Assembly: GCA_036763105.1 (NCBI GenBank)
Contig: JBAIYS010000008.1
Coordinates: 1 to 64,000, forward strand
Length of the DNA stretch: 64,000 nucleotides
Source: Peptococcaceae bacterium 1198_IL3148
Lineage (GTDB): Bacteria > Bacillota > Desulfotomaculia > Desulfotomaculales > Desulfohalotomaculaceae
Direction: 5' to 3'
Below are positions 1 through 9,468 of this stretch, one piece after another. The notes under the pieces were generated by a model that saw only the letters and a program-made list of their open reading frames with translations, made no database searches and was not told the origin of the DNA. Made by a program: the position numbers and the translations under genes. Each line of letters starts with the position of its first letter. The first letter of the stretch is position 1.

Positions 1-5
1 ATTTG

Positions 6-185
6 CTATCCAAATAGTTTAGTAAAGTAATTACCATACAAGAATGGCAAAAACTCCATTTCAAACGCTAATATGAATTGAAAAATTATTCTAAATCCTA
101 CCAGATAAACAACTAGAGCAGTTAATACAATAATTACGCCAATGATAACTTGCAAACCCTTTACCATAGCAGCGGGAAAACTCAT
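6..185 (-). CDS. Small membrane protein, 59 aa
   Basis: This short reading frame begins with ATG at 185 behind a good ribosome site (AGGTGGGG) and stops at 6-8. The product has a short polar start (MSFPAAMVKG), a hydrophobic stretch over about residues 11-41 that looks like one or two membrane passes, and an aromatic tail ending in TKLFG. I recognise no family. The ribosome site and the hydrophobic pattern are the only support. It may be a small subunit-like protein of whatever lies upstream in its own direction, but its nearest same-strand neighbour (the nitroreductase) is separated from it by a terminator. Confidence 0.5.
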   Translation of the reverse strand: MSFPAAMVKGLQVIIGVIIVLTALVVYLVGFRIIFQFILAFEMEFLPFLYGNYFTKLFG

Positions 186-391
186 ATTATCCCCACCTTT
201 AAGTCCGTATTAACTACACACTAACCAAATTTAACTATAACCTAGTAACAGTATTTTTGTTTTGCCCCCTTTCCCATAAATGGTTTTCCTTACCAATAGT
301 TTAACATATATCCTATTATTTGAAAATTCCTTTCGGCTTTTTATACTGTAGATTTTTTCTCTTAAACATATACCGACATTAACGGGAAAGT

Positions 392-418
392 TAAAAAGGA
401 TAGCAAGCATGCCATCCT
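392..418 (-). terminator. Intrinsic terminator after the nitroreductase gene
   Basis: On the minus strand a 9-bp stem (AGGATGGCA paired with TGCTATCCT, one G-U pair) with a 4-base loop is followed by five U residues. It lies 14 bases beyond the nitroreductase stop codon and separates that gene from the small membrane ORF further on. Confidence 0.7.
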
Positions 419-431
419 CTAAAAATACTAC

Positions 432-959
432 TCAAGAAGAGAATTCCTCATAAAACACAATTTCATTTATTGGCTTACGGGCTTTATCATGCCTATCGGG
501 TGCTGCCGCATTTTCAGCACTGTAACCAACTGCTAAAATATTGATCGGTTCAATGTGTTTAGGAATATTGAATTCTGCCCGTAATTGGTCTGGATTGAAA
601 TAGCCGATCCAAACGGTTCCTAAGCCCAGTTCGGTGGCCTGCAACATCATATGATCTGTAACAATAGCGGCATCGGTATCCACAGTGGTTTTTCCATCGA
701 TAGGTCTTTTCCATGCCTTGTTGTGGTCTGAGCATACAATTAAGGCCAACGGGGCACCGTAAATTTTTACACCAGCATTCTTCAGTTTTTCTAATCCTGT
801 CTTCTCTTTAACAACAATTATCCGCTGTGGCTGAAAATTTACCGCTGTGGGAGCAACTCTGCCTGCTTCAAGAATTTGAGCTAATTTTTCATTCTCTACC
901 TGCCTGGCCTGATATTTGCGTACAGCAAATCTTTTTTTAGCCAATTCTAAAAAATTCAT
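432..959 (-). CDS. Nitroreductase family flavoprotein
   Basis: This 175-aa protein has the layout of a compact FMN-dependent nitroreductase. The N-terminal RFAVRKYQ motif contains the FMN-phosphate arginines. The segment around IVTDHMMLQATELGLGTVWIG is the conserved helix-strand core, and a basic C-terminal RHDKARKP stretch follows. The family reduces nitro groups, quinones or flavins with NAD(P)H in the cytoplasm, usually as a homodimer; the true substrate cannot be told from sequence. The start has a GGGTGG ribosome site. It stands alone between a terminator and the toxin gene. Confidence 0.88.
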   Translation of the reverse strand: MNFLELAKKRFAVRKYQARQVENEKLAQILEAGRVAPTAVNFQPQRIIVVKEKTGLEKLKNAGVKIYGAPLALIVCSDHNKAWKRPIDGKTTVDTDAAIVTDHMMLQATELGLGTVWIGYFNPDQLRAEFNIPKHIEPINILAVGYSAENAAAPDRHDKARKPINEIVFYEEFSS

Positions 960-1001
960 TTTACCACCCTTTCCATATACTTTTAAATTACTAATCTGAT
1001 G

Positions 1002-1316
1002 CTATTTAAACTGATCATCAATGTCTCTTTCGCCATACATAACACGGATAACATTAACTGTATTGTTCACGGTTTTCGGAATATAAAACACAATAAAATT
1101 ATCTACTGGCATCTGTCTAAATCCTCTGCTGAACCAAGGTTCTTTTTTAAACATACAAAACCGCTCCGGCATTTCAACCAAACCCAGTATACCTTTTTCA
1201 ATCCTCTCTAATTGTCCTGCTGCTATATCAGGCTCAAGCAGAGTAAATGCAATATATTCATAGATATTTCTCAAATCTGCGTCTGCCTGTTCTGTCAAAT
1301 TTATCTTGTATTTCAT
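1002..1316 (-). CDS. RelE/ParE-family toxin
   Basis: This 104-aa basic protein has the RelE/ParE fold signature: an N-terminal strand (YKINLTEQADADL), a helical hairpin, an arginine-rich core (FSRGFRQMPVDNFIVFY) and a C-terminal VIRVMYGERDID strand. RelE-type members cut ribosome-bound mRNA and ParE-type members poison gyrase; sequence alone does not decide which. Its start overlaps the antitoxin stop by 4 bases, so the two are translationally coupled. It is expected to be neutralised by direct binding of the upstream gene product. Confidence 0.85.
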   Translation of the reverse strand: MKYKINLTEQADADLRNIYEYIAFTLLEPDIAAGQLERIEKGILGLVEMPERFCMFKKEPWFSRGFRQMPVDNFIVFYIPKTVNNTVNVIRVMYGERDIDDQFK

Positions 1317-1618
1317 ATGCCATAATCCTTACGGATGTCTAAAAATGCTTTCTCTGCAGGTTTTGTATTCCTTCTCACCAAATCAGCAAACCCTTTTTCC
1401 AACTCCTTATTCAGTTCAGATTCAACTAAACCAGAAACCCCCACAGGTTTTGTGGCAGGAAGCTTGACATCAAAAGGAATTCCTCTCTGCATAACAACCT
1501 GTTTTAAAAATATATTCACCGCATTTGACATTGGAATACCTAATTGTTCCAACACAGTTTCTGCTTGCTCCTTAAGCCCCGGCTCAAGCCTTACATATAT
1601 ATTTGTGGTCTTTACCAT
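1313..1618 (-). CDS. RelB/DinJ-family antitoxin
   Basis: The protein begins MVKTTNIYVRLEPGLKEQAE, the ribbon-helix-helix DNA-binding domain typical of RelB/DinJ antitoxins, followed by a helix (LGIPMSNAVNIFLKQV) and a flexible toxin-binding tail. I chose the ATG at 1618 because it has AGGGGAGTG just upstream; an earlier in-frame ATG at 1675 would add a hydrophobic extension foreign to the family and would run through the operator. The 101-aa product should bind the toxin and repress the operon through the palindrome at 1653-1664. Confidence 0.88.
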   Translation of the reverse strand: MVKTTNIYVRLEPGLKEQAETVLEQLGIPMSNAVNIFLKQVVMQRGIPFDVKLPATKPVGVSGLVESELNKELEKGFADLVRRNTKPAEKAFLDIRKDYGI

Positions 1619-1652
1619 AACAATCACTCCCCTATGGAATAATAGCATAACA

Positions 1653-1664
1653 TTGTATATACAA
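1653..1664. promoter_or_regulatory. Palindromic operator of the toxin-antitoxin operon
   Basis: A perfect 12-bp palindrome (TTGTATATACAA) lies 35 bases upstream of the antitoxin start. It resembles the half-site spacing of known RelB operators. It is followed on the minus strand by a possible -10 box TATTAT (1644-1639), so a bound antitoxin would block the promoter. The palindrome is seen directly; the role is inferred. Confidence 0.6.
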
Positions 1665-1858
1665 AGGCAATACATCTAACTAGAGTAAACCGCTGGGAAA
1701 CTTAATTATTTATCAAAACCAATGGGCTATCTGCAAACAAATCTATTCCTTCTTACTTTTCAAATCTGAGTCGTTTTGTAATGTATAATAGAATTATAGG
1801 TGGGAATACTTATAATCTAATTAAATAGCTCGTGTGCCTCGACCTACAGAGGTTTTAT

Positions 1859-1898
1859 GAAAAGCCCTTAAACTGCTGCGAACAGTTTAGGGCTTTTA
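1859..1898. terminator. Strong bidirectional hairpin terminator
   Basis: AAAAGCCCTTAAACTG pairs with CAGTTTAGGGCTTTT across a 7-base loop with a single bulge. A-rich and T-rich flanks allow termination in either direction. It lies upstream of the toxin-antitoxin operon and immediately before the transposase remnant, and may be a leftover of an element or of a lost gene. The 1676-1858 stretch before it holds no gene that I can see. Confidence 0.6.
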
Positions 1899-1933
1899 AC
1901 GTAACCGCTTAATATAAAGGATAGTTGTCATAG

Positions 1934-2235
1934 ACCTCTCCCAAAGTGAGTACTGACAACCCTTATGCGAAATCTATTTTTCGCACATGCTAATACCGAC
2001 CTAATTACCGCAATAAAGGCTTTGCTACATTGACAGAAGCTGGATACTATCATTTGCAAAGTGGTACAATCAAGAACACCGACACAGTGGTTTTAATTTC
2101 CTAACCCAAATCAAAGCGCATAACGGCCTATCAGAGCAAATTCTGGAGCACAGAAAGCAAGTTTATGAGGAAGCTAAATCAAAGCATCCAGAAAGATGGT
2201 CAGGTTCAACTAGGACTAGAAAACTGTCTGGCTAA
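1934..2235 (+). pseudogene. IS3-family transposase (OrfB) C-terminal remnant
   Basis: Translation from 1934 gives SPKVSTDNPYAKSIFRTC, a stop, then YRPNYRNKGFATLTEA, then after a frame change near 2038 WILSFAKWYNQEHRHSGF, continuing to HPERWSGSTR and a stop at 2233-2235. This is the conserved end of IS3-type transposases (pattern DNPYSESLFRTLKYRP ... WYNHEHRHSG ... HPERWSG). The catalytic Glu position (SES in the family) reads AKS here, so even the motif is lost. With one stop, one frameshift and no 5' part, the gene is dead. No clear element ends are visible. Confidence 0.8.
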
Positions 2236-2345
2236 ATCCTACTAGCAAAGATGAATCAGAAACTAAGAAAGAATCATTAGCTTAATTAGCTATATTTTTG
2301 TAAATTCACGACAAATAACTTGACAAACACTGTATATCAACTTTT

Positions 2346-3041
2346 CTAAGACTTAATACATTTTAATAAATACTCTGCGTATAATAAGTCACTTATATTA
2401 TCAATGTCAACTGATCTTTCTACAGGCATAACATATGATTGCAAAGGGTAAGTAAAGTAGGATTTCTCTTTTTTAAAACTTTCTATATTAACTATAGTGA
2501 TTGCTCCATTTACTCTATAGGACTTTGGCAGTTCTTGACTTTTCAGTTTTATATATTGTTCATAGTTTGGTTTTAAAGTACCATCCTCATTTAACCGCAT
2601 AGAGCGATATGGTGAATGCTCAAATTCACAAACACTCATTAAAAAGTTTTCTTTACTACTTAAAAACTTTTCATAAGCATTTTTAATATCATCTTTATTT
2701 CTTAATGGAGATGTTGGCAATAGGATTATCAAAGTGTCATATACTTTCCCTTGTTGCCCTAAATAGTCAAGCATATGAAGACATACATCTACTACACCTG
2801 CAGGGTCTTTTGATAAATATTCTGGTCGCAAATAGGGAACCGATGCACCATATTTTTGAGAAACTTCTTTTATCTCTTCATCTTCTGTAGATACATAAAT
2901 ATCATTAAACAAATCGCTTTCTTTTGCGGCCTCTATTGTATATGCTATTAAAGGCTTGCCCAACAAAGGATAAACATTCTTTCTAGGAAATCTAGTTGAT
3001 CCTCCTTTGCCAGGAATAATACATACTACTTTTTCTGTCAT
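2346..3041 (-). CDS. CMP-nonulosonate (pseudaminic/sialic acid type) cytidylyltransferase
   Basis: This 231-aa protein starts VVCIIPGKGGSTRFPRKN, the nucleotide-binding loop of the NeuA/PseF family, followed by LLGKPLIAYTIEAA and LLPTSPLR, both typical. Such enzymes load CMP onto a nine-carbon acid sugar to make the donor for glycosyltransferases. Its ATG overlaps the stop of the upstream NeuB-like synthase (ATGA), so the two are coupled. It is the only CMP-transferase seen in the locus, so it may serve both the pseudaminic acid made by the PseI homologue and the product of its coupled partner. Confidence 0.85.
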   Translation of the reverse strand: MTEKVVCIIPGKGGSTRFPRKNVYPLLGKPLIAYTIEAAKESDLFNDIYVSTEDEEIKEVSQKYGASVPYLRPEYLSKDPAGVVDVCLHMLDYLGQQGKVYDTLIILLPTSPLRNKDDIKNAYEKFLSSKENFLMSVCEFEHSPYRSMRLNEDGTLKPNYEQYIKLKSQELPKSYRVNGAITIVNIESFKKEKSYFTYPLQSYVMPVERSVDIDNISDLLYAEYLLKCIKS

Positions 3042-4108
3042 TTAAGATCTTCCCATCTTAGTAAATCTCCAGGTTTTAAAGTTTTGTTTAAAGTCTTACC
3101 TTCAGCATATAACCATTCATCGGGCGCTATTCCAAAGCCCGGGCGTCTGAAGTCGATATCAGCTAATGTTATCGCGGTTCCAGCTTCTAGCTCTTTTTTT
3201 AAGTAGGCACTCCTTCTAGCTATTTTACGACTTTCTTTGACTTCTAATGGAATAACTCTTCTTGTTTGGCCTAAAGCTTTCTCTAATTTTTTTATACTTT
3301 TAACAAAACTTATAGCATTTTCCCGTTCAAGAGAAAACATATGCTCACAGCTTCTAGTTGTTCGGTCTAAGGTTATTGTCTTTTCAATTAAGTTTACACC
3401 CAAAGCTACAGCAGCTATATCAATTTCCCAACCTGGTGAATGATCAGAAAAAGCTATTCCATATTTAGGAAACATTTGTTTTAAAAGTGGTATCATATTT
3501 AAGTGAATACTTTCTAACACCGCCGGATACCCAGTTGGGCATAAGTGAATTATTATATTTTGATTATTATGTCTTTCCACAAGAGTTATCAAACGTTCTA
3601 TTTCCCATATATCAGCACTACCAGTATCCACTTGAATATTTACATTCTTTTTAGCAATGTGTTCTATTAACTGTACATAATTTATATCAGCTGATGCTAA
3701 TTTTATTGAACTTACTTCCAATTCATCTACAAGGAAATCAACCTCTTCTGGAAACATTGCTGTAGAAAAGAACTCTATCTCCTTCTTTTGACAATAAAGT
3801 TTTAATTCTTTCCACTGCGCTTTTGATAACTCTCTTCTTTTTAGAATTTTATATAATGATTCTTCTACTTTTTCTACTTTAGTTTCATCAGTTTTATCTA
3901 ATAATATATTATAGGAAAAATTTATTTCTTTATCAGCCATTAATCTATCTACATCCATCATTTGAAACTTTATGGCATCTGCTCCAGCATCTTTTGCAAT
4001 ATCTACTAATTTTTTAGCACTTTCTATACCTTCATGAGTTGGTCCGGCTTCTAAAACAATAAATACAGGGTTGCCTCTGCCAATAGTTCTTTTTCCTATC
4101 GTAACCAC
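3038..4108 (-). CDS. NeuB-family nonulosonic acid synthase (second copy)
   Basis: The 356-aa product has the NeuB TIM-barrel (AGPTHEGIESAKKLVD, DAIKFQMM, IKLASADINYVQLI, GIAFSDHSPGWEIDIAAVALG) and a C-terminal SAF/antifreeze-like domain (ARRSAYLKKELEAGTAITLADI to RRPGFGI). The family condenses phosphoenolpyruvate with a six-carbon amino sugar. It is clearly different from the PseI homologue next door, with HEG in place of SGNHN in the N-terminal motif, so it may accept another sugar. The start is GTG behind AGGGG. It is coupled to the CMP-transferase and separated from pseI by 228 bases without a gene. Confidence 0.85.
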   Translation of the reverse strand: MVTIGKRTIGRGNPVFIVLEAGPTHEGIESAKKLVDIAKDAGADAIKFQMMDVDRLMADKEINFSYNILLDKTDETKVEKVEESLYKILKRRELSKAQWKELKLYCQKKEIEFFSTAMFPEEVDFLVDELEVSSIKLASADINYVQLIEHIAKKNVNIQVDTGSADIWEIERLITLVERHNNQNIIIHLCPTGYPAVLESIHLNMIPLLKQMFPKYGIAFSDHSPGWEIDIAAVALGVNLIEKTITLDRTTRSCEHMFSLERENAISFVKSIKKLEKALGQTRRVIPLEVKESRKIARRSAYLKKELEAGTAITLADIDFRRPGFGIAPDEWLYAEGKTLNKTLKPGDLLRWEDLK

Positions 4109-4336
4109 TTTTCTACCCCTACCTCTTTTAAATAGTTAATTACATATTCTCCCTATCTGCATACTTAAATATATCAAGTAGCCATAAACTATCTCATAAA
4201 CAAATTTTTAAATGTAATAAATCATTTAATTCAGTATTTGTCATATTTACTTAGTCTCTGGTAACTGCTTAATTTTTTTGTATCAAACCTATAAGTAGAT
4301 GTCATTTAAACTCAAAAAAGAATTCCTCGAATATAC

Positions 4337-5392
4337 TTAAATTATCATATCCCATTCTAATGCAGCACCTTTTTTAGCGTCTTTTTTAATTTTCTTCCCA
4401 AGTATCAAATCATAATATTTAGGAGGCAGACCATAACCTGGGCGCACCACTCTTACATTTTCTTTAGTTAGAGTATCGCCTGCTTTTATATCTCTTGAAA
4501 TATAAATTGATCGCCTGAATTTTAATGAAGCCTTTTCTTTATCTGTTGGACCATAACAGATATTACCCATGGCCTGCCACGCACGTTCTGTCTCTACAAC
4601 CAAGGACTTCATTTCAGCCGGTTCCATAGAAAAAGCAGCATCCACACCGCCTTCAGCCCGTGATAGCGTAAAATGTTTCTCTATTACTGTTGCCCCCAAT
4701 GCGACACTAGCTACTGCAACCCCAATACCTAATGTATGGTCAGATAACCCTACTTGTACGCCAAATAAATCCCGCATATGCGGAATGGTAAGTAGATTAG
4801 TGCTGTCCGGTGTTGCAGGATAGGTACTAGTACACCTAAGTAAAATTATATCCTCGCAGCCAACGTCCCTGGCTACATGTATCGTTTCATCAAGTTCAGC
4901 AACTGTAGCCATACCAGTAGAAATAATTATCGGTTTGCCTGTCGCTGCCACCCTACGTATTAGTGGAATGTCTGTATTTTCAAAAGAAGCTATTTTATAG
5001 CATGGAACATCCAAGGATTCTAAAAAGTCCACTGCAGTTTCATCAAAGGGAGTACTAAAACAAATCAATCCCAATTCTTTGCATTTATCAAATATAGGTT
5101 TATGCCATTCCCAAGGTGTATAAGCCTGTTGATAAAGCTTGTAAAGTGAATTATTTTTCCATAGACTTTGAGGATCATTTATATAGAAATCGTCACTATC
5201 TACATTTAATGTAATGGTATCTGGTGTATATGTCTGTAATTTAAGAGCATGTGCACCTGATTTTGCAACAGCATCGACAATTTCTAAAGCTCGTTCTAAA
5301 GATTGATTATGATTTCCAGACATTTCTGCAATTATAAAAGGTGGGTAATTAAAACCTAATTTTTTGTTTGCAATGGTAATAATATTATTCAA
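4337..5392 (-). CDS. pseI: Pseudaminic acid synthase
   Basis: This 351-aa NeuB-family enzyme carries the PseI-typical N-terminus FIIAEMSGNHNQSLERAL, the barrel motif ALKLQTYTPDTIT, the CFSTPFDETAVDFLE and KIASFEN strands, LSDHTLGIGVAVASVALGA, and a C-terminal SAF domain (FRRSIYISRDIKAGD to RPGYGLPP). It condenses PEP with 2,4-diacylamido-2,4,6-trideoxy-altrose to pseudaminic acid. The start is TTG with GAGGAGA upstream. It follows the formyltransferase gene by 10 bases in the same operon. Confidence 0.92.
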   Translation of the reverse strand: MNNIITIANKKLGFNYPPFIIAEMSGNHNQSLERALEIVDAVAKSGAHALKLQTYTPDTITLNVDSDDFYINDPQSLWKNNSLYKLYQQAYTPWEWHKPIFDKCKELGLICFSTPFDETAVDFLESLDVPCYKIASFENTDIPLIRRVAATGKPIIISTGMATVAELDETIHVARDVGCEDIILLRCTSTYPATPDSTNLLTIPHMRDLFGVQVGLSDHTLGIGVAVASVALGATVIEKHFTLSRAEGGVDAAFSMEPAEMKSLVVETERAWQAMGNICYGPTDKEKASLKFRRSIYISRDIKAGDTLTKENVRVVRPGYGLPPKYYDLILGKKIKKDAKKGAALEWDMII

Positions 5393-5402
5393 CCGTATCT
5401 CC

Positions 5403-5978
5403 TCATTTCTTTAAAGCCTTACCAATAAGTTTAGATACTGGTGTATCCCATCCTTGGGTCATCAGGTACTGATAATTATAACGGTCTCTTAGGTAATGAA
5501 ATGTTCCCCCTTCAGGCTGTGGCATAGATTTTTGTTTGCCACTTCTAATTTGAGGCCATACTTTAATAAATAAACCCTCTATTACGTGTGACAATCTTTC
5601 ATAACTTGTACGCAATGTATCATTTGGTAGATAACCTACCTCTTGCTGTACAAGAATGTCACCGGCATCAATTTTATAATCCATATAATGTATAGTTACA
5701 CCTTTTGGCGTATCCTCTAAAAAGCTCCATAGATTGGGATCAGCACCCTTATTCCAAGGTAATAGAGATATATGAAGATTAATTGCCTTCTTAGGAAACA
5801 TCTCTATAATTTCTCTGCTTATTCGGAAGCGATAACCATAACTAATAATATAATCTACGCCATTTAAATATACACTTTCATTGTCTAACGGTTTTTCTGT
5901 ATTGATTATCTCATCCCCAAACGAAGATAAATAATTTATAATATTTTTACGTTTAGGCCCTAAAAGCAAAATTTTCAT
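5403..5978 (-). CDS. Sugar N-formyltransferase of the pseudaminic acid operon
   Basis: The 191-aa protein has the formyltransferase catalytic core: AINLHISLLPWNKGADPN supplies Asn67 and His69, and YKIDAGDILVQQ supplies the aspartate (about residue 104). These match the Asn-His-Asp triad of 10-formyl-THF-dependent sugar formyltransferases, but the chain lacks the C-terminal domain of methionyl-tRNA formyltransferase and is short. It sits between pseG and pseI, exactly where a pathway N-acyltransferase (PseH) would act, and no PseH is visible. I infer that it formylates the 4-amino group left by PseC, giving an N7-formyl pseudaminic acid. Confidence 0.78.
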   Translation of the reverse strand: MKILLLGPKRKNIINYLSSFGDEIINTEKPLDNESVYLNGVDYIISYGYRFRISREIIEMFPKKAINLHISLLPWNKGADPNLWSFLEDTPKGVTIHYMDYKIDAGDILVQQEVGYLPNDTLRTSYERLSHVIEGLFIKVWPQIRSGKQKSMPQPEGGTFHYLRDRYNYQYLMTQGWDTPVSKLIGKALKK

Positions 5979-5985
5979 TGGTATC

Positions 5986-7101
5986 TTATTCTCCTAATAC
6001 TAGCATAGTATTATTGACCCTTTGTACACCCTTTCCATCAACTAGATAGAGTGCCTTTTCTCTCATATCTGAAAGTATATTAGGCGAGCTTATTATATTC
6101 TTTAAATAGTTATATATTTTTTTTGATTTCACATTCTTTGATCTACCTAAATAAAACCCCAGACCTTCATCATCTATTGTTTGAGCTATTAATTCCTGAT
6201 TTGAAGCAACAGCAATAATTAAAGCAGGCAATCCTAAAGAACAACGTTCCCATGTTGAACTACCTCCAGCACCTATTGATAAATCTGCTTGTTCCATTAA
6301 TTTAGCCATGTTTTCAATTTGACAGTAATAATTCACGTTGGACATATTACAACAAATTCTTCTAACCTCGTCCTTGTAGAGGTTAGAACTTCCAACGACC
6401 ACATCATATATAATATCTTTATTTTTTAATAAGTTAATAGCTTCTATTGCTTTTAGTGTGTCATTAGTAGGATCACTCCCACCGAAGAAGACCAGTATTC
6501 TTTTTACATAACCGTTACGTTTTTTTAAATGTTTCCTAACTTCATAAAATTCTTTTCTCAGTAGTGCATATTTGGGTCCTAGCAATGTATAACAATGCTT
6601 AGGCACTAAATCACTATAACGGTCATGCATATTCGTGTAATAGTTTTGATCCAGCAGTAAGTCGCAATCGTGCGCCCTATCAGCCAAATCATCAATAACC
6701 ATTATTTTTTTTACATAGGGACGTAATGCTTTTTCCCATTGTTTACCTATAGCATAATGGTCAACAATTAACCATTCAATACTCTTAGTGTTTTTTTTAA
6801 TAATATTTAAAGTTTGTTCTGCATCAGTTCTCCAATTAACATACAGCCAGTTTTTTTGATTATGCACTATATCCATTTCATTGTATTTGACGTCATAACC
6901 ATTTTCATTAACAGGAAAAGGTAATAAATACACTTTATAACCCTTATCTCTAATCATACGCGAAATATTACCAGGTAAGTCGCGACAAATAAAGCTAACT
7001 CCAGCACCTTGATAACGTAATTCCTCCGCTAATGTTAAACACCTCATTAGATGACCCGTTCCAATTATTGTTGATGAATCAACACGAAAAACTACATTCA
7101 T
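5986..7101 (-). CDS. pseG: UDP-2,4-diacylamido-trideoxy-altrose hydrolase
   Basis: The 371-aa protein begins FRVDSSTIIGTGHLMRCLTLA, the PseG signature, with two Rossmann-like halves (WLIVDHYAIG, ILVFFGGSDPTNDT, LSIGAGGSSTWERCSLGLP) as in GT-B/MurG-type folds. PseG removes UDP so that PseI can use the free sugar. Its start codon overlaps the stop of the 59-aa ORF upstream (ATGA) and it ends 7 bases before the formyltransferase start. It has no fused acetyltransferase domain, consistent with a separate N-acylating enzyme. Confidence 0.92.
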   Translation of the reverse strand: MNVVFRVDSSTIIGTGHLMRCLTLAEELRYQGAGVSFICRDLPGNISRMIRDKGYKVYLLPFPVNENGYDVKYNEMDIVHNQKNWLYVNWRTDAEQTLNIIKKNTKSIEWLIVDHYAIGKQWEKALRPYVKKIMVIDDLADRAHDCDLLLDQNYYTNMHDRYSDLVPKHCYTLLGPKYALLRKEFYEVRKHLKKRNGYVKRILVFFGGSDPTNDTLKAIEAINLLKNKDIIYDVVVGSSNLYKDEVRRICCNMSNVNYYCQIENMAKLMEQADLSIGAGGSSTWERCSLGLPALIIAVASNQELIAQTIDDEGLGFYLGRSKNVKSKKIYNYLKNIISSPNILSDMREKALYLVDGKGVQRVNNTMLVLGE

Positions 7102-7273
7102 TGACCATACACCTTTTGTTCAATATGCGAGTTGATTTGTTTCCACTCAGGAAGATCTCTAAAAAGCACTAAACATTTGAGAGAAAACACCTCTGTATCC
7201 ATGCCTCGCGGACAAGTTTTTTCCAGTGTATTTGAAACATAGTCGTATTTAGGGTAATCTATAATAACCGTTT

Positions 7274-7277
<4 letters not shown>
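7098..7277 (-). CDS. Unrecognised 59-aa protein embedded in the pse operon
   Basis: The ATG at 7277 overlaps the pseC stop (ATGA) and the TGA at 7098-7100 overlaps the pseG start (ATGA), so this short frame is coupled to both neighbours. The product starts MKTVIIDYPKYDYVSNTLEK, includes TCPRGMDTEVFSLKCL and ends EQKVYGQ. It is soluble, mixed in charge and has two cysteines. I recognise no family. Exact four-base overlaps on both sides argue for a real gene; without it there would be a 172-base hole between pseC and pseG. Confidence 0.65.
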
Positions 7278-9423
<2,146 letters not shown>

Positions 9424-9468
9424 TCAATTACCGCCTCTTTTAGTTTAGTAAAAGTTACTATAATATTT

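Noticed and set aside
7102-7273. Treating the pseC-pseG gap as non-coding
   Set aside because: A 59-aa frame with exact ATGA overlaps on both sides fills it.
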